Part shown: positions 1 to 9,360 of the stretch, one piece after another
Layout: each line of letters opens with the position of its first letter
Numbering within the stretch: the first letter of the stretch is position 1
Assembly: GCA_958296345.1 (NCBI GenBank)
Contig: CATQIJ010000015.1
Span: forward strand, 36,747 to 100,746
Length of the DNA: 64,000 nt
Reading direction: 5' to 3'
DNA from: an uncultured Rhizobiaceae bacterium
Lineage (GTDB): Bacteria > Pseudomonadota > Alphaproteobacteria > Rhizobiales > Rhizobiaceae
Made by a program: the position numbers and the translations under genes
The notes under the pieces: generated by a model
The model's database searches: none
Told to the model about the DNA's origin: nothing
What the model saw: only the letters and a program-made list of their open reading frames with translations

Positions 1-68
1 TTTTGGTATATTTGCGGACTTCAACATAGTATATCGCACAAGTGTATTTTCATTTTTGGACACTTGTA

Positions 69-1466
69 ATGTTTCTTTCTGTATTTGAGCTTTTTAAAAT
101 TGGTATTGGCCCCTCTTCGTCTCATACAATGGGCCCCATGGTAGCATCTGAGTATTTTCTTAATGAAATTAAACTTGGTGAATGGCCTCGACGCGAAGGG
201 GATGTTGTAGATCGCATTCAAGTATCTTTGCACGGTTCGCTTGCTTTTACGGGCAAAGGACATGCAACAGATAGAGCTGTTATTCTTGGCTTGGCAGGTG
301 AAAAACCATCTGAAATTAAACCAGATGATGTTGATGGTATTCTTGCAAAAGTAAACGCCACAAAAGAAGTAACGCCGCCTGAGCATCCCACTTATCAATT
401 TGATCCTGAAGCAGATCTTATTTTTGATTATGATATCATGCTCCCCCTTCACACGAATGGCATGACATTCAAAGCACTTACAAAAAACGATGAACTACTG
501 CTCAAGAAAGAATATTATTCAATTGGTGGTGGTTTTGTTGTAGATGAAGACCGTCTACGTGCAATGGAAGCGGTTGATTCTTCTCGGGCAGATCGTGTGC
601 CTTATCCATTTGAAAATGCAAATCAAATGCTGAAAATGGCAAAAGATTCCGGTCTTACCATCGCAGAAATGAAACGTGCAAATGAACAAACCAATATATC
701 TAAAAAAGCGCTTACTGACGGTTTAGCTCAAGTCTGGGATACCATGCATAATTGCGTCGAGCGTGGGCTTCGTGAACATGGCGAACTGCCTGGCGGATTG
801 CGCGTGAAGCGTCGCTCAGCAGCAATCGTTGAACAATTAGAAGCTGAATGGGGTATCAACCATATTAATCCAGTTGCGGCGAACGAATGGCTGCAAGTTT
901 TTGCAATGGCTGTGAATGAAGAAAATGCGGCAGGTGGTAAGGTTGTTACGGCTCCTACCAATGGCGCAGCAGGTGTTATCCCTGCAGTCTTGAGCTATTA
1001 TTTAAAGTTCTTTGCTGACACCAGCGTTAAGCAGCGAGAAGACTATTTACTGACAGCTGCCGCACTTGGTGGCATCATCAAACATAATGCATCCATCTCT
1101 GGCGCTGAAGTTGGGTGTCAGGGCGAAGTTGGCTCTGCATCGGCAATGGCTGCAGCTGGGCTTGCGGCAATTATGGGTGGAACGCCAGAACAAATTGAAA
1201 ATGCCGCTGAAATAGCTCTTGAACATCACTTGGGTATGACTTGCGATCCAATTGGCGGGCTTGTGCAAGTACCTTGTATTGAGCGCAATGGTCTTGGTGC
1301 TATTAAAGCTGTCTCGGCCTCCTCACTTGCGCTGCGAGGTGATGGAACGCATTTTGTGTCCCTTGATGCTTGTGTGAAGACCATGCTTGAAACAGGAAAA
1401 GACATGAACACGCGCTACAAAGAGACAAGCCAAGGTGGGTTGGCAGTAAATGTTGTTGAATGCTGA
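69..1466 (+). CDS. sdaA: L-serine ammonia-lyase (serine deaminase), iron-sulfur type
   Basis: Deaminates L-serine to pyruvate and ammonia in the cytosol using a 4Fe-4S cluster. The 465-residue product is the single-chain form with an N-terminal regulatory/beta-type domain and a C-terminal catalytic alpha domain. The start at 69 gives the canonical N-terminus MFLSVFELFKIGIGPSSSHT; an in-frame ATG at 42 would add nine atypical residues. Cys350, Cys392 and Cys403 (in EVGCQGEVGS, GMTCDPIGG and VPCIERN) have the 42- and 11-residue spacing known for cluster ligands in this family. The gene is complete and is followed 44 bases later by a DUF1489 gene on the same strand. Confidence 0.96.
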   Translation: MFLSVFELFKIGIGPSSSHTMGPMVASEYFLNEIKLGEWPRREGDVVDRIQVSLHGSLAFTGKGHATDRAVILGLAGEKPSEIKPDDVDGILAKVNATKEVTPPEHPTYQFDPEADLIFDYDIMLPLHTNGMTFKALTKNDELLLKKEYYSIGGGFVVDEDRLRAMEAVDSSRADRVPYPFENANQMLKMAKDSGLTIAEMKRANEQTNISKKALTDGLAQVWDTMHNCVERGLREHGELPGGLRVKRRSAAIVEQLEAEWGINHINPVAANEWLQVFAMAVNEENAAGGKVVTAPTNGAAGVIPAVLSYYLKFFADTSVKQREDYLLTAAALGGIIKHNASISGAEVGCQGEVGSASAMAAAGLAAIMGGTPEQIENAAEIALEHHLGMTCDPIGGLVQVPCIERNGLGAIKAVSASSLALRGDGTHFVSLDACVKTMLETGKDMNTRYKETSQGGLAVNVVEC

Positions 1467-1510
1467 TATCTAAACTGGTTTCTTGAAGCGTAGCGCCCTA
1501 GATTAAATCT

Positions 1511-1948
1511 ATGACTTTAAACCTTGTAAAACTATGTGTTGGTGTCTCTGCGGTAGAAGAATTGCAAGCGTGGATTGGTTACCGCAAGGACGAAAAGCGC
1601 CGTCAGGGTGTTGAATCTGCTCAAACACATACAACGCGTATGGTTCCAAAACGCGCTGAAGAATTACTCGATGGTGGTTCACTTTACTGGGTTATAAAAG
1701 GCAATGTGCAAGTTCGTCAGCATTTAACTGACATTCGCCCCTTTGTTGACCCACAAGGTATTAAGCGATGCGATCTTGTGCTTGAACCGCGCTTGATCTT
1801 AACCGAGTGGCAACCACGTAGAGCTTTTCAAGGTTGGCGGTATTTAACGCCAGAAGATGCCCCACGAGATATTGGCAACAGTGGCAGTGGCGTCAATGCC
1901 CTTCCCCCTGAATTGCGCGTAGAACTTTCTAATCTTGGCCTACTATAA
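1511..1948 (+). CDS. DUF1489 family protein
   Basis: A 145-residue protein of the alphaproteobacterial DUF1489 family, recognised from the N-terminus MTLNLVKLCVGVSAVEEL and the conserved central part with PKRAEELLDGGSLYWVIKG and the LVLEP..IL.E..PRRAFQGWRYL segment. Members are about this length, so it looks complete. No enzyme motif, signal peptide or membrane segment is visible, and the family has no established function. It lies 44 bases after sdaA on the same strand and may be co-transcribed. The family assignment is by recognition of sequence pattern only. Confidence 0.85.
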   Translation: MTLNLVKLCVGVSAVEELQAWIGYRKDEKRRQGVESAQTHTTRMVPKRAEELLDGGSLYWVIKGNVQVRQHLTDIRPFVDPQGIKRCDLVLEPRLILTEWQPRRAFQGWRYLTPEDAPRDIGNSGSGVNALPPELRVELSNLGLL

Positions 1949-2005
1949 GCACTTACAGCATTAACCAACATTTCCTGTTCTGACTGCGTAAGTAGTCGCA
2001 GTACC

Positions 2006-2034
2006 TTGTAAAACGTAAATCTCTAGGCGATAAC
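2006..2034 (+). promoter_or_regulatory. candidate sigma-70-type promoter for mipZ
   Basis: A TTGTAA hexamer (2006-2011) and a GATAAC hexamer (2029-2034) are separated by 17 bases, 40 bases before the mipZ start, in the only intergenic gap upstream of the gene. A short inverted repeat (CTTAC at 2035-2039, GTAAG at 2046-2050) follows. Both hexamers deviate from consensus, so this is only a plausible assignment. Confidence 0.35.
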
Positions 2035-2073
2035 TTACTTTAGGGTAAGCTACTCTTATTGGGGATTGGGTAA

Positions 2074-2982
2074 ATGTTTAACGTAACCAACAATCAAAAA
2101 CAGGCGCATGTCATTGTTTGCGGCAATGAAAAAGGTGGCACTGGAAAGACTACGACCATCATGCATATAACCATTGCTCTGCTTAATGCTGGTTATAAAG
2201 TGGCTACGCTCGATCTTGATACACGCCAACAAAGCTTTAGCCGTTACATTGATAATCGAAGTATTTTTGCAACCAGATTTGGCTTTGATTTATCGCTACC
2301 AAATCATTTTGTGATTCAACGTGACCATTCTGACTATGTGTCTGACCAAGAAAATAATGAATTAAAAAACTTTCTTGGAGTAGTCACTCAAATTCAAGCT
2401 GAACATGATTTTGTATTAATTGATACACCAGGCCATGATGGCTACCTCATGCGGCTAGCACATTCCATGGCGGATACGCTCATCACACCACTAAATGATT
2501 CTTACGTTGATTTTGATGTGCTAGGCCAAATTGATCCAGATACAGGAAATGTTGATGCCCTATCTCATTATGCCAGAACAGTTAGAGAAGCACGCAGACA
2601 GCGCCGTATCGCGGATGGTGGCTTGCTTGATTGGATCGTAGTACGTAATCGTCTGACCCAAATAAACTCACGTAATAAAGCGGCTATGTATAACAGCCTA
2701 AATAGTCTTTCAATGCAACTTGGTTGCCGATTGGCAGAAGGAATTTCAGAGCGCGTTGTTTTCCGTGAACTTTTCCCAAAAGGCCTCACAGCACTTGATG
2801 ACTTAGATAAATTATTACCAGATACCCGTTCAAAATCATCTCACCTTTCCGCTAGACAAGAAGTACGAAGCCTAATTGCTTCGCTCAAACTTCCAATTGA
2901 TGAATTGAGTAAAAAGCGCCAGCAAGCACGAGATGCATTCTTAGAAAAACAGACAAAGCCAGTTGATACAATTGGGATGTAA
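2074..2982 (+). CDS. mipZ: MipZ-type division-plane positioning ATPase
   Basis: ParA/MinD-superfamily P-loop ATPase. In alphaproteobacteria MipZ binds ParB at the origins, forms a gradient and inhibits FtsZ polymerisation away from midcell. The 302-residue product carries a deviant Walker A motif near residues 18-28 (GNEKGGTGKTT), the MipZ-like ATLDLDTRQQS switch I region and the LIDTPGHDG switch II region. These residues fit MipZ better than chromosomal ParA, and no parB is adjacent. The gene converges on typA across a strong hairpin. Complete and intact. Confidence 0.92.
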   Translation: MFNVTNNQKQAHVIVCGNEKGGTGKTTTIMHITIALLNAGYKVATLDLDTRQQSFSRYIDNRSIFATRFGFDLSLPNHFVIQRDHSDYVSDQENNELKNFLGVVTQIQAEHDFVLIDTPGHDGYLMRLAHSMADTLITPLNDSYVDFDVLGQIDPDTGNVDALSHYARTVREARRQRRIADGGLLDWIVVRNRLTQINSRNKAAMYNSLNSLSMQLGCRLAEGISERVVFRELFPKGLTALDDLDKLLPDTRSKSSHLSARQEVRSLIASLKLPIDELSKKRQQARDAFLEKQTKPVDTIGM

Positions 2983-2984
2983 TT

Positions 2985-3020
2985 AAAAAAGGCGCGTCTG
3001 AATTAACAAACGCGCCTTTA
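2985..3020. terminator. bidirectional rho-independent terminator between mipZ and typA
   Basis: A perfect 10-bp stem pairs 2988-2997 with 3010-3019 (core GGCGCGT/ACGCGCC) around a 12-base loop, with an A-tract on one side and T residues on the other. It can therefore act for mipZ on the plus strand and typA on the minus strand. Confidence 0.88.
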
Positions 3021-3041
3021 AATTCTATATCTTTTTATGCT

Positions 3042-4865
3042 TTACTCAGCAGAAGATTGTGCTGAACGCATTTGGCGTTTGCGCTCAATTGGATCAAGGA
3101 CACGTTTGCGTAGGCGAATGTTTAGCGGTGTTACTTCCACTAGTTCTTCGTCTGTGATGTAAGCCAATGACTTTTCAAGTGTCATGTTTAGCGGCGTTGT
3201 TACTTTAATTGCCTCATCTTTGCCTGATGAACGCATGTTCGTAAGCTGCTTGCCTTTAAGAACGTTTACTTCCAAGTCGTTACCACGTGAGTGCTCACCA
3301 ACGATCATGCCTTGATAAACTTTATCACCAGGGTGGATCATCATTGGACCACGGTCTTCTAGGTGGAACATTGCGAACGCAACAGCTACACCATCAGCAT
3401 TAGAGATAAGCGCGCCTGTATGACGTTGCTCGATATCACCGCGATATGGCTGATACTCAAGGAAAGTACGGTTAAAGATCGCTGTTCCGCGTGTGTCTGT
3501 CATAAGCTCTGACAAATAACCGATCAAACCGCGTGTTGGTGCGTGGAATACCAAACGCACACGACCACCGCCTGATGGCTTCATCTCAACAAGGTCTGCA
3601 CGGCGTTGACTTAGTTTTTCAACCACTGCACCTGAGAACTCTTCATCAACATCAATGATAGCTTCTTCAACAGGCTCAATTTTCACGCCGTTTTCGTCTT
3701 TTTGCATCAATACGCGCGGGCGACCAACTGTCATCTCAAAGCCTTCACGGCGCATTGTTTCAATTACGATCGCTAGCTGTAATTCGCCGCGACCTGCAAC
3801 TTCATATGCATCTGTGCCTTCAACTTGTGTCACTTTAAGCGCCACATTGCCTTCAGCTTCTTTCATCAGGCGGTCACGAATGACACGGCTTTGCACTTTA
3901 TCGCCTTCACGGCCAGCCAATGGGCCATCGTTTACACGGAAAGTCATTGAAAGTGTTGGTGGATCAATTGGTTGTGCTTCAATTGGCTCTTTAAGGCCAG
4001 GATTAACAAGCGTGTCCGCAACTGTAGCTTTTGAAAGGCCCGCGATAGATACAATATCACCAGCTTTTGCTTGTGTTACCGGCTTACGCTCAAGGCCATC
4101 AAAAGAGAGAACTTGCGTAATACGTCCCTGCTCTACAATCTTACCTTCTTGATCCAGCGCATGAATAGCTTGGTTAGGTACTGCAGTGCCAGATGTTATT
4201 TTACCTGTAAGAATTCGTCCCAAATATGGGTTGGCTTCGATTGTGGTTGCCAACATGCGGAACTCACCCTCTTCAACAGCAGGCTCAGGAACGTGCTGCA
4301 TCACAAGGTCAAGCAATGGTGCCATATCATCTTTTGGACCATCAGGATCCATAGCCATCCAGCCTTCTTTTGCAGAACCATAAAGAACGTGGAAATCCAG
4401 CTGTTCTTCGTTTGCTTCAAGAATGCCGAAAAGATCGAACACTTCGTCAAGAACCCAATCAGGGCGACCGTCTGGCTTGTCGATTTTGTTGATTGCAACG
4501 ATTGGCTTAAGGCCAAGTTTTAGTGCCTTTGCCAAAACGAACTTAGTTTGAGGCATTGGGCCTTCAGCAGCATCCACAAGAATGATAACACCGTCGACCA
4601 TATTAAGAATGCGCTCAACTTCACCGCCAAAGTCTGCGTGGCCGGGAGTATCAACGATGTTGATACGATCGCCTTTCCACTGAACCGACGTCACTTTAGC
4701 AAGAATAGTGATGCCACGTTCTTTTTCGAGATCGTTTGAATCCATTGCACGTTCATCAACCTGTTGGTTTTCACGGAATGTACCTGATTGCTTTAGTAGA
4801 ACGTCGATCAGCGTGGTTTTGCCATGGTCAACGTGCGCGATAATCGCGATATTACGAAGTGTCAT
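3042..4865 (-). CDS. typA: Translational GTPase TypA/BipA
   Basis: Ribosome-binding GTPase of the EF-G/LepA superfamily, implicated in 50S assembly and stress adaptation. The 607-residue product has the normal length. The G1 motif [10 protein letters not shown] lies near residues 9-18, followed by the RGITI switch region, G3 DTPGHADF and G4 NKIDKPD. The C-terminal TypA-specific part includes [18 protein letters not shown]. The start is the first ATG and opens the family-typical [15 protein letters not shown]. Complete, monocistronic in appearance, convergent with mipZ. Confidence 0.97.
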   Translation of the reverse strand: MTLRNIAIIAHVDHGKTTLIDVLLKQSGTFRENQQVDERAMDSNDLEKERGITILAKVTSVQWKGDRINIVDTPGHADFGGEVERILNMVDGVIILVDAAEGPMPQTKFVLAKALKLGLKPIVAINKIDKPDGRPDWVLDEVFDLFGILEANEEQLDFHVLYGSAKEGWMAMDPDGPKDDMAPLLDLVMQHVPEPAVEEGEFRMLATTIEANPYLGRILTGKITSGTAVPNQAIHALDQEGKIVEQGRITQVLSFDGLERKPVTQAKAGDIVSIAGLSKATVADTLVNPGLKEPIEAQPIDPPTLSMTFRVNDGPLAGREGDKVQSRVIRDRLMKEAEGNVALKVTQVEGTDAYEVAGRGELQLAIVIETMRREGFEMTVGRPRVLMQKDENGVKIEPVEEAIIDVDEEFSGAVVEKLSQRRADLVEMKPSGGGRVRLVFHAPTRGLIGYLSELMTDTRGTAIFNRTFLEYQPYRGDIEQRHTGALISNADGVAVAFAMFHLEDRGPMMIHPGDKVYQGMIVGEHSRGNDLEVNVLKGKQLTNMRSSGKDEAIKVTTPLNMTLEKSLAYITDEELVEVTPLNIRLRKRVLDPIERKRQMRSAQSSAE

Positions 4866-5059
4866 AATTGAACCTGATAATGTTGTTGGATGCTGGGAAA
4901 TGCATACCGCTGGCGTAACATAAAACTATAACGCCAAGATTTAAGTTTCTTGCCGCGCTTCTACGCTGTTTATTGGGGAGTTACAAGAGGGAAAGCCCTG
5001 ATAATCTTTAGGTAGTTAAGAACCGATACAGAAGTTGGAAAACTTAGAACCGTTAAGAT

Positions 5060-5085
5060 TCTCGTCGTTTCTTTGAAACGCCTGC
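5060..5085. repeat. hairpin repeat copy 1 (TCTCGT, hairpin, CCTGC)
   Basis: The copy reads TCTCGT, then a hairpin with stem CGTTTC (5066-5071), loop TTT and stem GAAACG (5075-5080), then CCTGC. The same flanks recur at 5155-5182 around a different but still perfectly paired stem. Confidence 0.6.
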
Positions 5086-5154
5086 TAGCTTGCTAGTTTT
5101 GGATATTTTATCTGCCACTTTGCTTTGCAAAGCGGCTTTGGTGAAACATGAATC

Positions 5155-5182
5155 TCTCGTCGTTTGTTGTACAAACGCCTGC
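5155..5182. repeat. hairpin repeat copy 2 (TCTCGT, hairpin, CCTGC)
   Basis: The copy has the same TCTCGT and CCTGC flanks as the one at 5060-5085 but a stem of CGTTTGT (5161-5167) and ACAAACG (5171-5177) around a TGT loop. Pairing is preserved although the inner bases differ. It lies about 37 bases past the tRNA-Leu 3' end on the minus strand and could mark its transcript end, although no U-tract follows. Confidence 0.6.
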
Positions 5183-5218
5183 CGCTTCTGCGTCGGCGAT
5201 CGTTTTGCGATCTTGACT

Positions 5219-5305
5219 TGGTGCGGCCGAGAAGACTCGAACTTCCACGGGTTTTACCCCACAGCGACCTCAACGCTGCGCGTCTACCAATTCCGCCACG
5301 GCCGC
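5219..5305 (-). tRNA. tRNA-Leu (anticodon GAG)
   Basis: Read on the minus strand, the acceptor arm GCGGCCG (5305-5299) pairs with CGGCCGC (5229-5223), followed by discriminator A and an encoded CCA (5221-5219). The anticodon stem CAGCG/CGCTG encloses the loop TTGAGGT, giving anticodon GAG. A class II variable arm and a GTTCGAGTC-type T loop are present. The length of 87 bases including CCA fits tRNA-Leu. Confidence 0.96.
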
Positions 5306-5451
5306 AGCTAGTAGGTTGAAATTCATCAACTTGGGTGAAGTAACAAATCAAATGACTTGAAACAAGAGAAATAACACACAGGCGTGAACTTTATTTGCTT
5401 GCAGCTCTAGCATACTTGCAACGCCCCCTTTTACCATGCCAAGAAAGAACT

Positions 5452-6174
5452 ATGAAAACCTCTTCTAACCCGCAGCGTGATACGCTTTCTACCAAATCTA
5501 TGCACAAGCAATCTGATGATGCTGTTGCATGGGAAATTGCACCTAAGCTAGTCGACTACGAGCAAGCGGTTGCTCGTATGGAGGCCTTGGCTCAAGGGAT
5601 ATCGAACGGCAGCGAACAAGAGCGAGCGTGGCTTGTAGAGCATCCACCGCTCTATACCGCTGGTACGAGTTCTTCTGATGAACATTTGTTGAACAACACC
5701 TTTCCAGTTTTTTCAACGGGTCGAGGTGGTGAACATACCTATCATGGGCCTGGGCAACGGGTTTGTTATGTGATGCTCAATTTAAATAACCGCGTTCAAG
5801 ACTTACGCCTTTATGTGGCAATGCTTGAGCAGTGGATTATCAACACGCTTGATCAATTCAATATCAAAGGCGAGCGACGTGAAGATCGTGTTGGTGTTTG
5901 GGTTAAGCGCCCTACTTTGCCTGCGCTTCCAGATGGAACTCTGCGTGAAGACAAGATTGCTGCTATTGGGATTCGCGTTCGCAGGTGGGTAACGTTCCAC
6001 GGCATTGCTATCAACGTAGAACCAGAACTCTCCCATTATGAAGGCATAATCCCCTGCGGCGTACAAGGACATGGCATCACAAGTTTGGTGGATTTAGGCT
6101 TGCCTGTGACGATGGAAGACTTGGACATTGCCTTAAAGCAAGAATTTGAAAAGTTATTTGGTAAGACCCAATAA
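5452..6174 (+). CDS. lipB: Lipoyl(octanoyl) transferase
   Basis: Transfers octanoate from octanoyl-ACP to lipoyl domains, the first step of protein lipoylation in the cytosol. The product has about 240 residues from the ATG at 5452; a TTG start at 5395 would add 19 unlikely residues. Family signatures are [12 protein letters not shown] in the N-terminal half and [19 protein letters not shown] followed by [14 protein letters not shown]. The Lys of the IAAIG segment and the Cys of IPCGV form the family's catalytic dyad. Complete; followed at once by a hairpin terminator. Confidence 0.95.
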   Translation: MKTSSNPQRDTLSTKSMHKQSDDAVAWEIAPKLVDYEQAVARMEALAQGISNGSEQERAWLVEHPPLYTAGTSSSDEHLLNNTFPVFSTGRGGEHTYHGPGQRVCYVMLNLNNRVQDLRLYVAMLEQWIINTLDQFNIKGERREDRVGVWVKRPTLPALPDGTLREDKIAAIGIRVRRWVTFHGIAINVEPELSHYEGIIPCGVQGHGITSLVDLGLPVTMEDLDIALKQEFEKLFGKTQ

Positions 6175-6203
6175 AAAAGGCGCTGCCAAGCAACGCCTTT
6201 TTG
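6173..6203. terminator. bidirectional terminator after lipB
   Basis: A 9-bp stem pairs AAAAAGGCG (6174-6182) with CGCCTTTTT (6194-6202) around an 11-base loop. The A- and T-rich stem ends allow it to serve both lipB (plus strand) and the convergent gene ending at 6231 (minus strand). Confidence 0.85.
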
Positions 6204-6230
6204 AGAAATTCTTGATTCTTTTGAATCACA

Positions 6231-7231
6231 TCACGCTACTTTATCAAGTAGCGGTTTAAGTGATGAATGAAGCGATGGACTTTCTTGTTTTAGGTAAGAA
6301 ACCAGCGCTTTTTCATTGTCATGCAGCACACCATCACGGCCAATGCGCTCTACTAACCAATGGCTTTCGCCGCTATCAATTGCATTTGCAGTTTGCTCTT
6401 CGGCTTCAAGCTGTTCATTACGTTCGGCCCAAGCGTCATCCATGGTATCTGAACCACTACGCATTACACCGCCAAAAAGCCACCCTTCATGATATCGCCT
6501 ACAGATGAAAGGGTTTTGGAGAGCATGCCTGAAACATCTGCAGTTGTGTCATCCAACCATGCCTCACGGCGCATTACTTCTTTACGATCGATAGCGTGAT
6601 ATCCACCTGCAGACATTAGATGACAGCTCACAGCCTTGATGAATACATCGCTCCATTCCGCATGGTTCTCAGCTTCAATCGTCATATCGTTTAATTCAAA
6701 CAAGACTTCGACTTCTTCTTTAGAAACAGCTAAACGCCCTTCTGCCCCTACTCCGTACATTACACGGCGAAGAAGGTTTGCTTCTGGTGCGCCTATAACG
6801 CCTGCTTTAAGTTCATTATTGCATAAAAGAGCGCCATTGCCTTCAAGTACGGCTACAGCAACCTGCTCTAATGCAAAGGCTGCAAAGAGTGTCGGCACTT
6901 GTGTTGCGCGTTCAATTACTTTTACGACAAGCTCAAGCTCTGAATTTGAATCAAGACGCCCGTCTTTAGTGATCTGAGCAACAAGCCAATCTGCATTATT
7001 ATCGCTCATATAGCCATGAGGCTTTGCTTGATTGACACAATAATCAACCATGACTTCAACAAAGAAGTCATTCCAAGCCTTACATGTATCTTCAACACTG
7101 TCGTTTAGCGCGAAAACGCCTTCTGCTTCTGCGCGAGACACAAGCATATCTTCAAATACTTCGCGGCGGAAGGTGATGACATCCTCATCAGAAATACGCG
7201 ACTGGTCTTGTAACAGATGTGTAAAATCCAT
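6231..7231 (-). CDS. Conserved alphaproteobacterial protein, interrupted by a one-base frameshift
   Basis: I do not recognise a named family. The first frame, from ATG 7231 (MDFTHLLQDQ...), runs to a stop at 6464-6466. A second frame of 77 codons starts on the overlapping ATG (TAATG arrangement) and ends at 6231. Adding one T to the T5 run (plus-strand A5, 6474-6478) joins them as DIMKGGFFGGVMRSGS and gives 333 residues. The two halves resemble each other: NADWLVAQITKDGRLDSNSE and ESHWLVERIGRDGVLHDNEK look like repeats of one module, which supports a single original protein. There is no signal peptide or membrane segment. The start follows a duplicated Shine-Dalgarno segment. The longer start at 7294 would read through that duplication and is rejected. 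Confidence 0.7.
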
Positions 7232-7266
7232 CTGAATTCTCTTTCGGTTCTGAATTCTCTTTCGGT
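7231..7266 (-). repeat. perfect 18-bp tandem duplication containing the ribosome binding site
   Basis: The bases at 7231-7248 and 7249-7266 are identical (TCTGAATTCTCTTTCGGT on the plus strand). On the minus strand each unit carries AAAGAGAATTCAGA, so the gene starting at 7231 has two copies of its purine-rich GAGA ribosome-binding stretch. This also creates the artificial upstream in-frame extension with a repeated RKRIQ peptide. Confidence 0.9.
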
Positions 7267-7326
7267 AAAATCCCCTAGTGAGAAAAATATACAAGAATAA
7301 TTTTGATAATTAACGAATGAGTATGG

Positions 7327-8319
7327 TTAAGGTCTGGTTAAAATTTGATCTTCTACAATCTCTTCATTAGTCTCTTTTTCGAGCTTTTGTTCCCGCAAGA
7401 ATATATATATGCCCGAACCAATAATAATGGATATGCCAATCCATTGAACAGATGCCGGAAATTCATTGAAGACCACATATCCCAAAATCGTAGCGCTTAC
7501 GATTTCAACATACTGAAAAGGCGCCAGAACTGAAGCAGGTGCCATTGTAAAGGCAATCACGATCAGCACGTGTGAAGCGACAGCAAACAGACCTATACCC
7601 AACAAAAGCGACCATGCCTGATTGTTTGTTGGTAGTGAAAGACCAAAATCAACGGAGCCGAGTGGCGTACCAACAGCCAGAATAGCACCACAGATTAAAA
7701 CGCCACCAATGCCTGCATAAAACTGCATCACTAGAGGCTCTTGGTTGCTTCCAGAAATTCTGGTTAGAATTAGATAAACAGAAAACAAGAAAGCTGTACA
7801 AAGTGGTAGTAGCGAAACCAAACCAAAAAGCTCATAGCTTGGCCGAATAACAATAATAGCACCGCCAAACCCAATGACAGCTGCGGTTACGCGCCTCCAG
7901 CCAACCTTCTCACCTAAGAAAATAGACGACATAAGCATTACGATAAGCGGCTCCACAAAAAACACAGCAATAGCATCAGCCAAAGGCATGTATTTAATCG
8001 CAGTAAAAAACAACATCGCCGCCAAGCCCATAATCATACCGCGAAGAATATTGACCCATGAAAACACATATTTCAACGCACCTTTTGACCATGCAACAGC
8101 AACGAAAGCACCCAGGAAAACACTTTGAACGACAAATCGCCCAAAGGTTACAGTTGCCGGACTAACATCTGATTGGGTTGCCAGTGACTTGGCGATCGCA
8201 TCCATCACAGGTGCAAATAACATTGCTGCAACCATGATCATCATGGCTCGAGCAATTTGCGTATTGGCAGAAGAATTAGTCACTGATGTCTCGCTTAAAA
8301 ATAGTTTCTTAAGCTTCAA
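7327..8319 (-). CDS. EamA/DMT-superfamily transporter
   Basis: A polytopic inner-membrane protein of up to 330 residues with about ten hydrophobic helices arranged as two EamA repeats. Each repeat ends with the family's typical segment, for example ADAIAVFFVEPLIVMLMSSI and ASVLAPFQYVEIVSATILGY, the latter before the FNEFPASVQWIGISIIIGSG helix. The substrate cannot be inferred; the superfamily exports metabolites and amino acids. The open frame begins with a TTG directly after the TGA of the cyclase gene (8320), suggesting translational coupling. An internal ATG near residues 26-27 (MMIMVAAMLF) is an alternative start because no clear Shine-Dalgarno sequence precedes the TTG. Confidence 0.88.
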   Translation of the reverse strand: MKLKKLFLSETSVTNSSANTQIARAMMIMVAAMLFAPVMDAIAKSLATQSDVSPATVTFGRFVVQSVFLGAFVAVAWSKGALKYVFSWVNILRGMIMGLAAMLFFTAIKYMPLADAIAVFFVEPLIVMLMSSIFLGEKVGWRRVTAAVIGFGGAIIVIRPSYELFGLVSLLPLCTAFLFSVYLILTRISGSNQEPLVMQFYAGIGGVLICGAILAVGTPLGSVDFGLSLPTNNQAWSLLLGIGLFAVASHVLIVIAFTMAPASVLAPFQYVEIVSATILGYVVFNEFPASVQWIGISIIIGSGIYIFLREQKLEKETNEEIVEDQILTRP

Positions 8320-9294
8320 TCACAATTTCAGAAACTGCAAGCTTTTTTTTGCTGAGCCTTTGACAGCTTTCTCACCCAGCGGTTTTGTTGTGATACCTTC
8401 TGGTAATGACATTCTCATAAGAACATCATCGCTTATTAGGTACGGAATGTTTAGCTGCTTAGCTAGTCCTTCAAGTCGTGATGTTAAATTTAACGTATTT
8501 CCTAGATATGTGATTTGTCGTTTTCTACGCCCCATCTCTCCAACAACAATTGAACCACCATGCATTGCTGCTCGTATCTTTGGGGAAACGCCAAATTCTT
8601 CTAAAATTGTATCGTGTTTTACTTCACAAACTTTATTCAATTCGCTTATGGCTACTAATGCTTTGGTGTTGAGTTCTTTTTCATCAGAAAAAGGCCAAAC
8701 AATAAAAATTGCGTCTCCAACATATGAATGGACTTCGCCACCATGCGCATGAATTACGTCGTCAAATAATACAAATAGCCTGTTTAGAAACTCATGGAAT
8801 TTATCATCACCAATTTTTTGTGCTGCAGCAGTTGAACCCAGTACATCAACAATCATGAAAATACGCTCTTCTGTCTGCGGCTTATAATAATTTCCTATGA
8901 TGAGGTTTTTAAGTGTTCGAGAGCCGATGAAAACTCGCATCTGCATCCAGAAGATAATTGCCGCTAAAATTACAACAGAAAATCCTATGTCTGTTAAAAC
9001 ATCGCCAATTTCGTCACCAATTAAAAATATCCGAGTGCCAATAATCTTTGAGAATATAAACTGCACAAGCAGAATTGAAGCAATTATAATAGATAGATGC
9101 ACCACAATACGAATGAAAAATGATGCATAAAAAGGAAGGGCGCGGATTTTTGATTCTGGCCTGTTTATAAAAAACAGTTCAAACGCCGAAGAGCCTCCGG
9201 ACAATAAAGCGCCAATACTAATTCCTATCCATGCATTACCTATAGAATCGGGGCGTGAAAGATAAACTGCTGCAGTATAGAAGTATCCAATCAC
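8320..9294 (-). CDS. Membrane-anchored class III adenylate/guanylate cyclase
   Basis: A 324-residue protein with about four N-terminal transmembrane helices (within residues 1-125) and a C-terminal class III cyclase catalytic domain (about residues 140-315). Catalytic-domain landmarks are FMIVDVLGST (first metal-binding Asp), HSYVGDAIFIVWPF (second metal-binding Asp) and GNTLNLTSRLEGLAKQ (transition-state Asn and Arg). It most likely makes cAMP; whether it uses ATP or GTP cannot be read safely. The stop codon abuts the start of the EamA transporter gene. A second class III cyclase begins at the right end of this window. Confidence 0.85.
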   Translation of the reverse strand: MIGYFYTAAVYLSRPDSIGNAWIGISIGALLSGGSSAFELFFINRPESKIRALPFYASFFIRIVVHLSIIIASILLVQFIFSKIIGTRIFLIGDEIGDVLTDIGFSVVILAAIIFWMQMRVFIGSRTLKNLIIGNYYKPQTEERIFMIVDVLGSTAAAQKIGDDKFHEFLNRLFVLFDDVIHAHGGEVHSYVGDAIFIVWPFSDEKELNTKALVAISELNKVCEVKHDTILEEFGVSPKIRAAMHGGSIVVGEMGRRKRQITYLGNTLNLTSRLEGLAKQLNIPYLISDDVLMRMSLPEGITTKPLGEKAVKGSAKKSLQFLKL

Positions 9295-9360
9295 TCCCCC
9301 CCTAATATCACTGTAAAAAATATTATCTGTAGATAGCTTTGGTGTTGTTTAAACATAACT

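Larger units (their letters stand above)
4866..5218. other. 353-base intergenic region with two related hairpin repeats
   Basis: No convincing gene lies between typA and the tRNA-Leu gene, although a short open frame overlaps the tRNA complement. The stretch holds two copies of a hairpin with conserved flanks (5060-5085 and 5155-5182, listed separately). It also contains short self-complementary strings such as CTTTGCTTTGCAAAG near 5128-5142 and GATCG/CGATC near 5198-5212. The typA promoter should lie in its left part, but no convincing hexamer pair was found. Confidence 0.5.

Noticed and set aside
5085..5351. 88-codon frame across the tRNA-Leu locus
   Set aside because: It reads through a clearly folded tRNA on the same strand and encodes no recognisable protein.
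6462..6480. Programmed -1 frameshifting on GGCTTTTTG
   Set aside because: It is not a canonical slippery heptamer and no downstream pseudoknot was seen; a lost T is simpler given nine similar lesions elsewhere.
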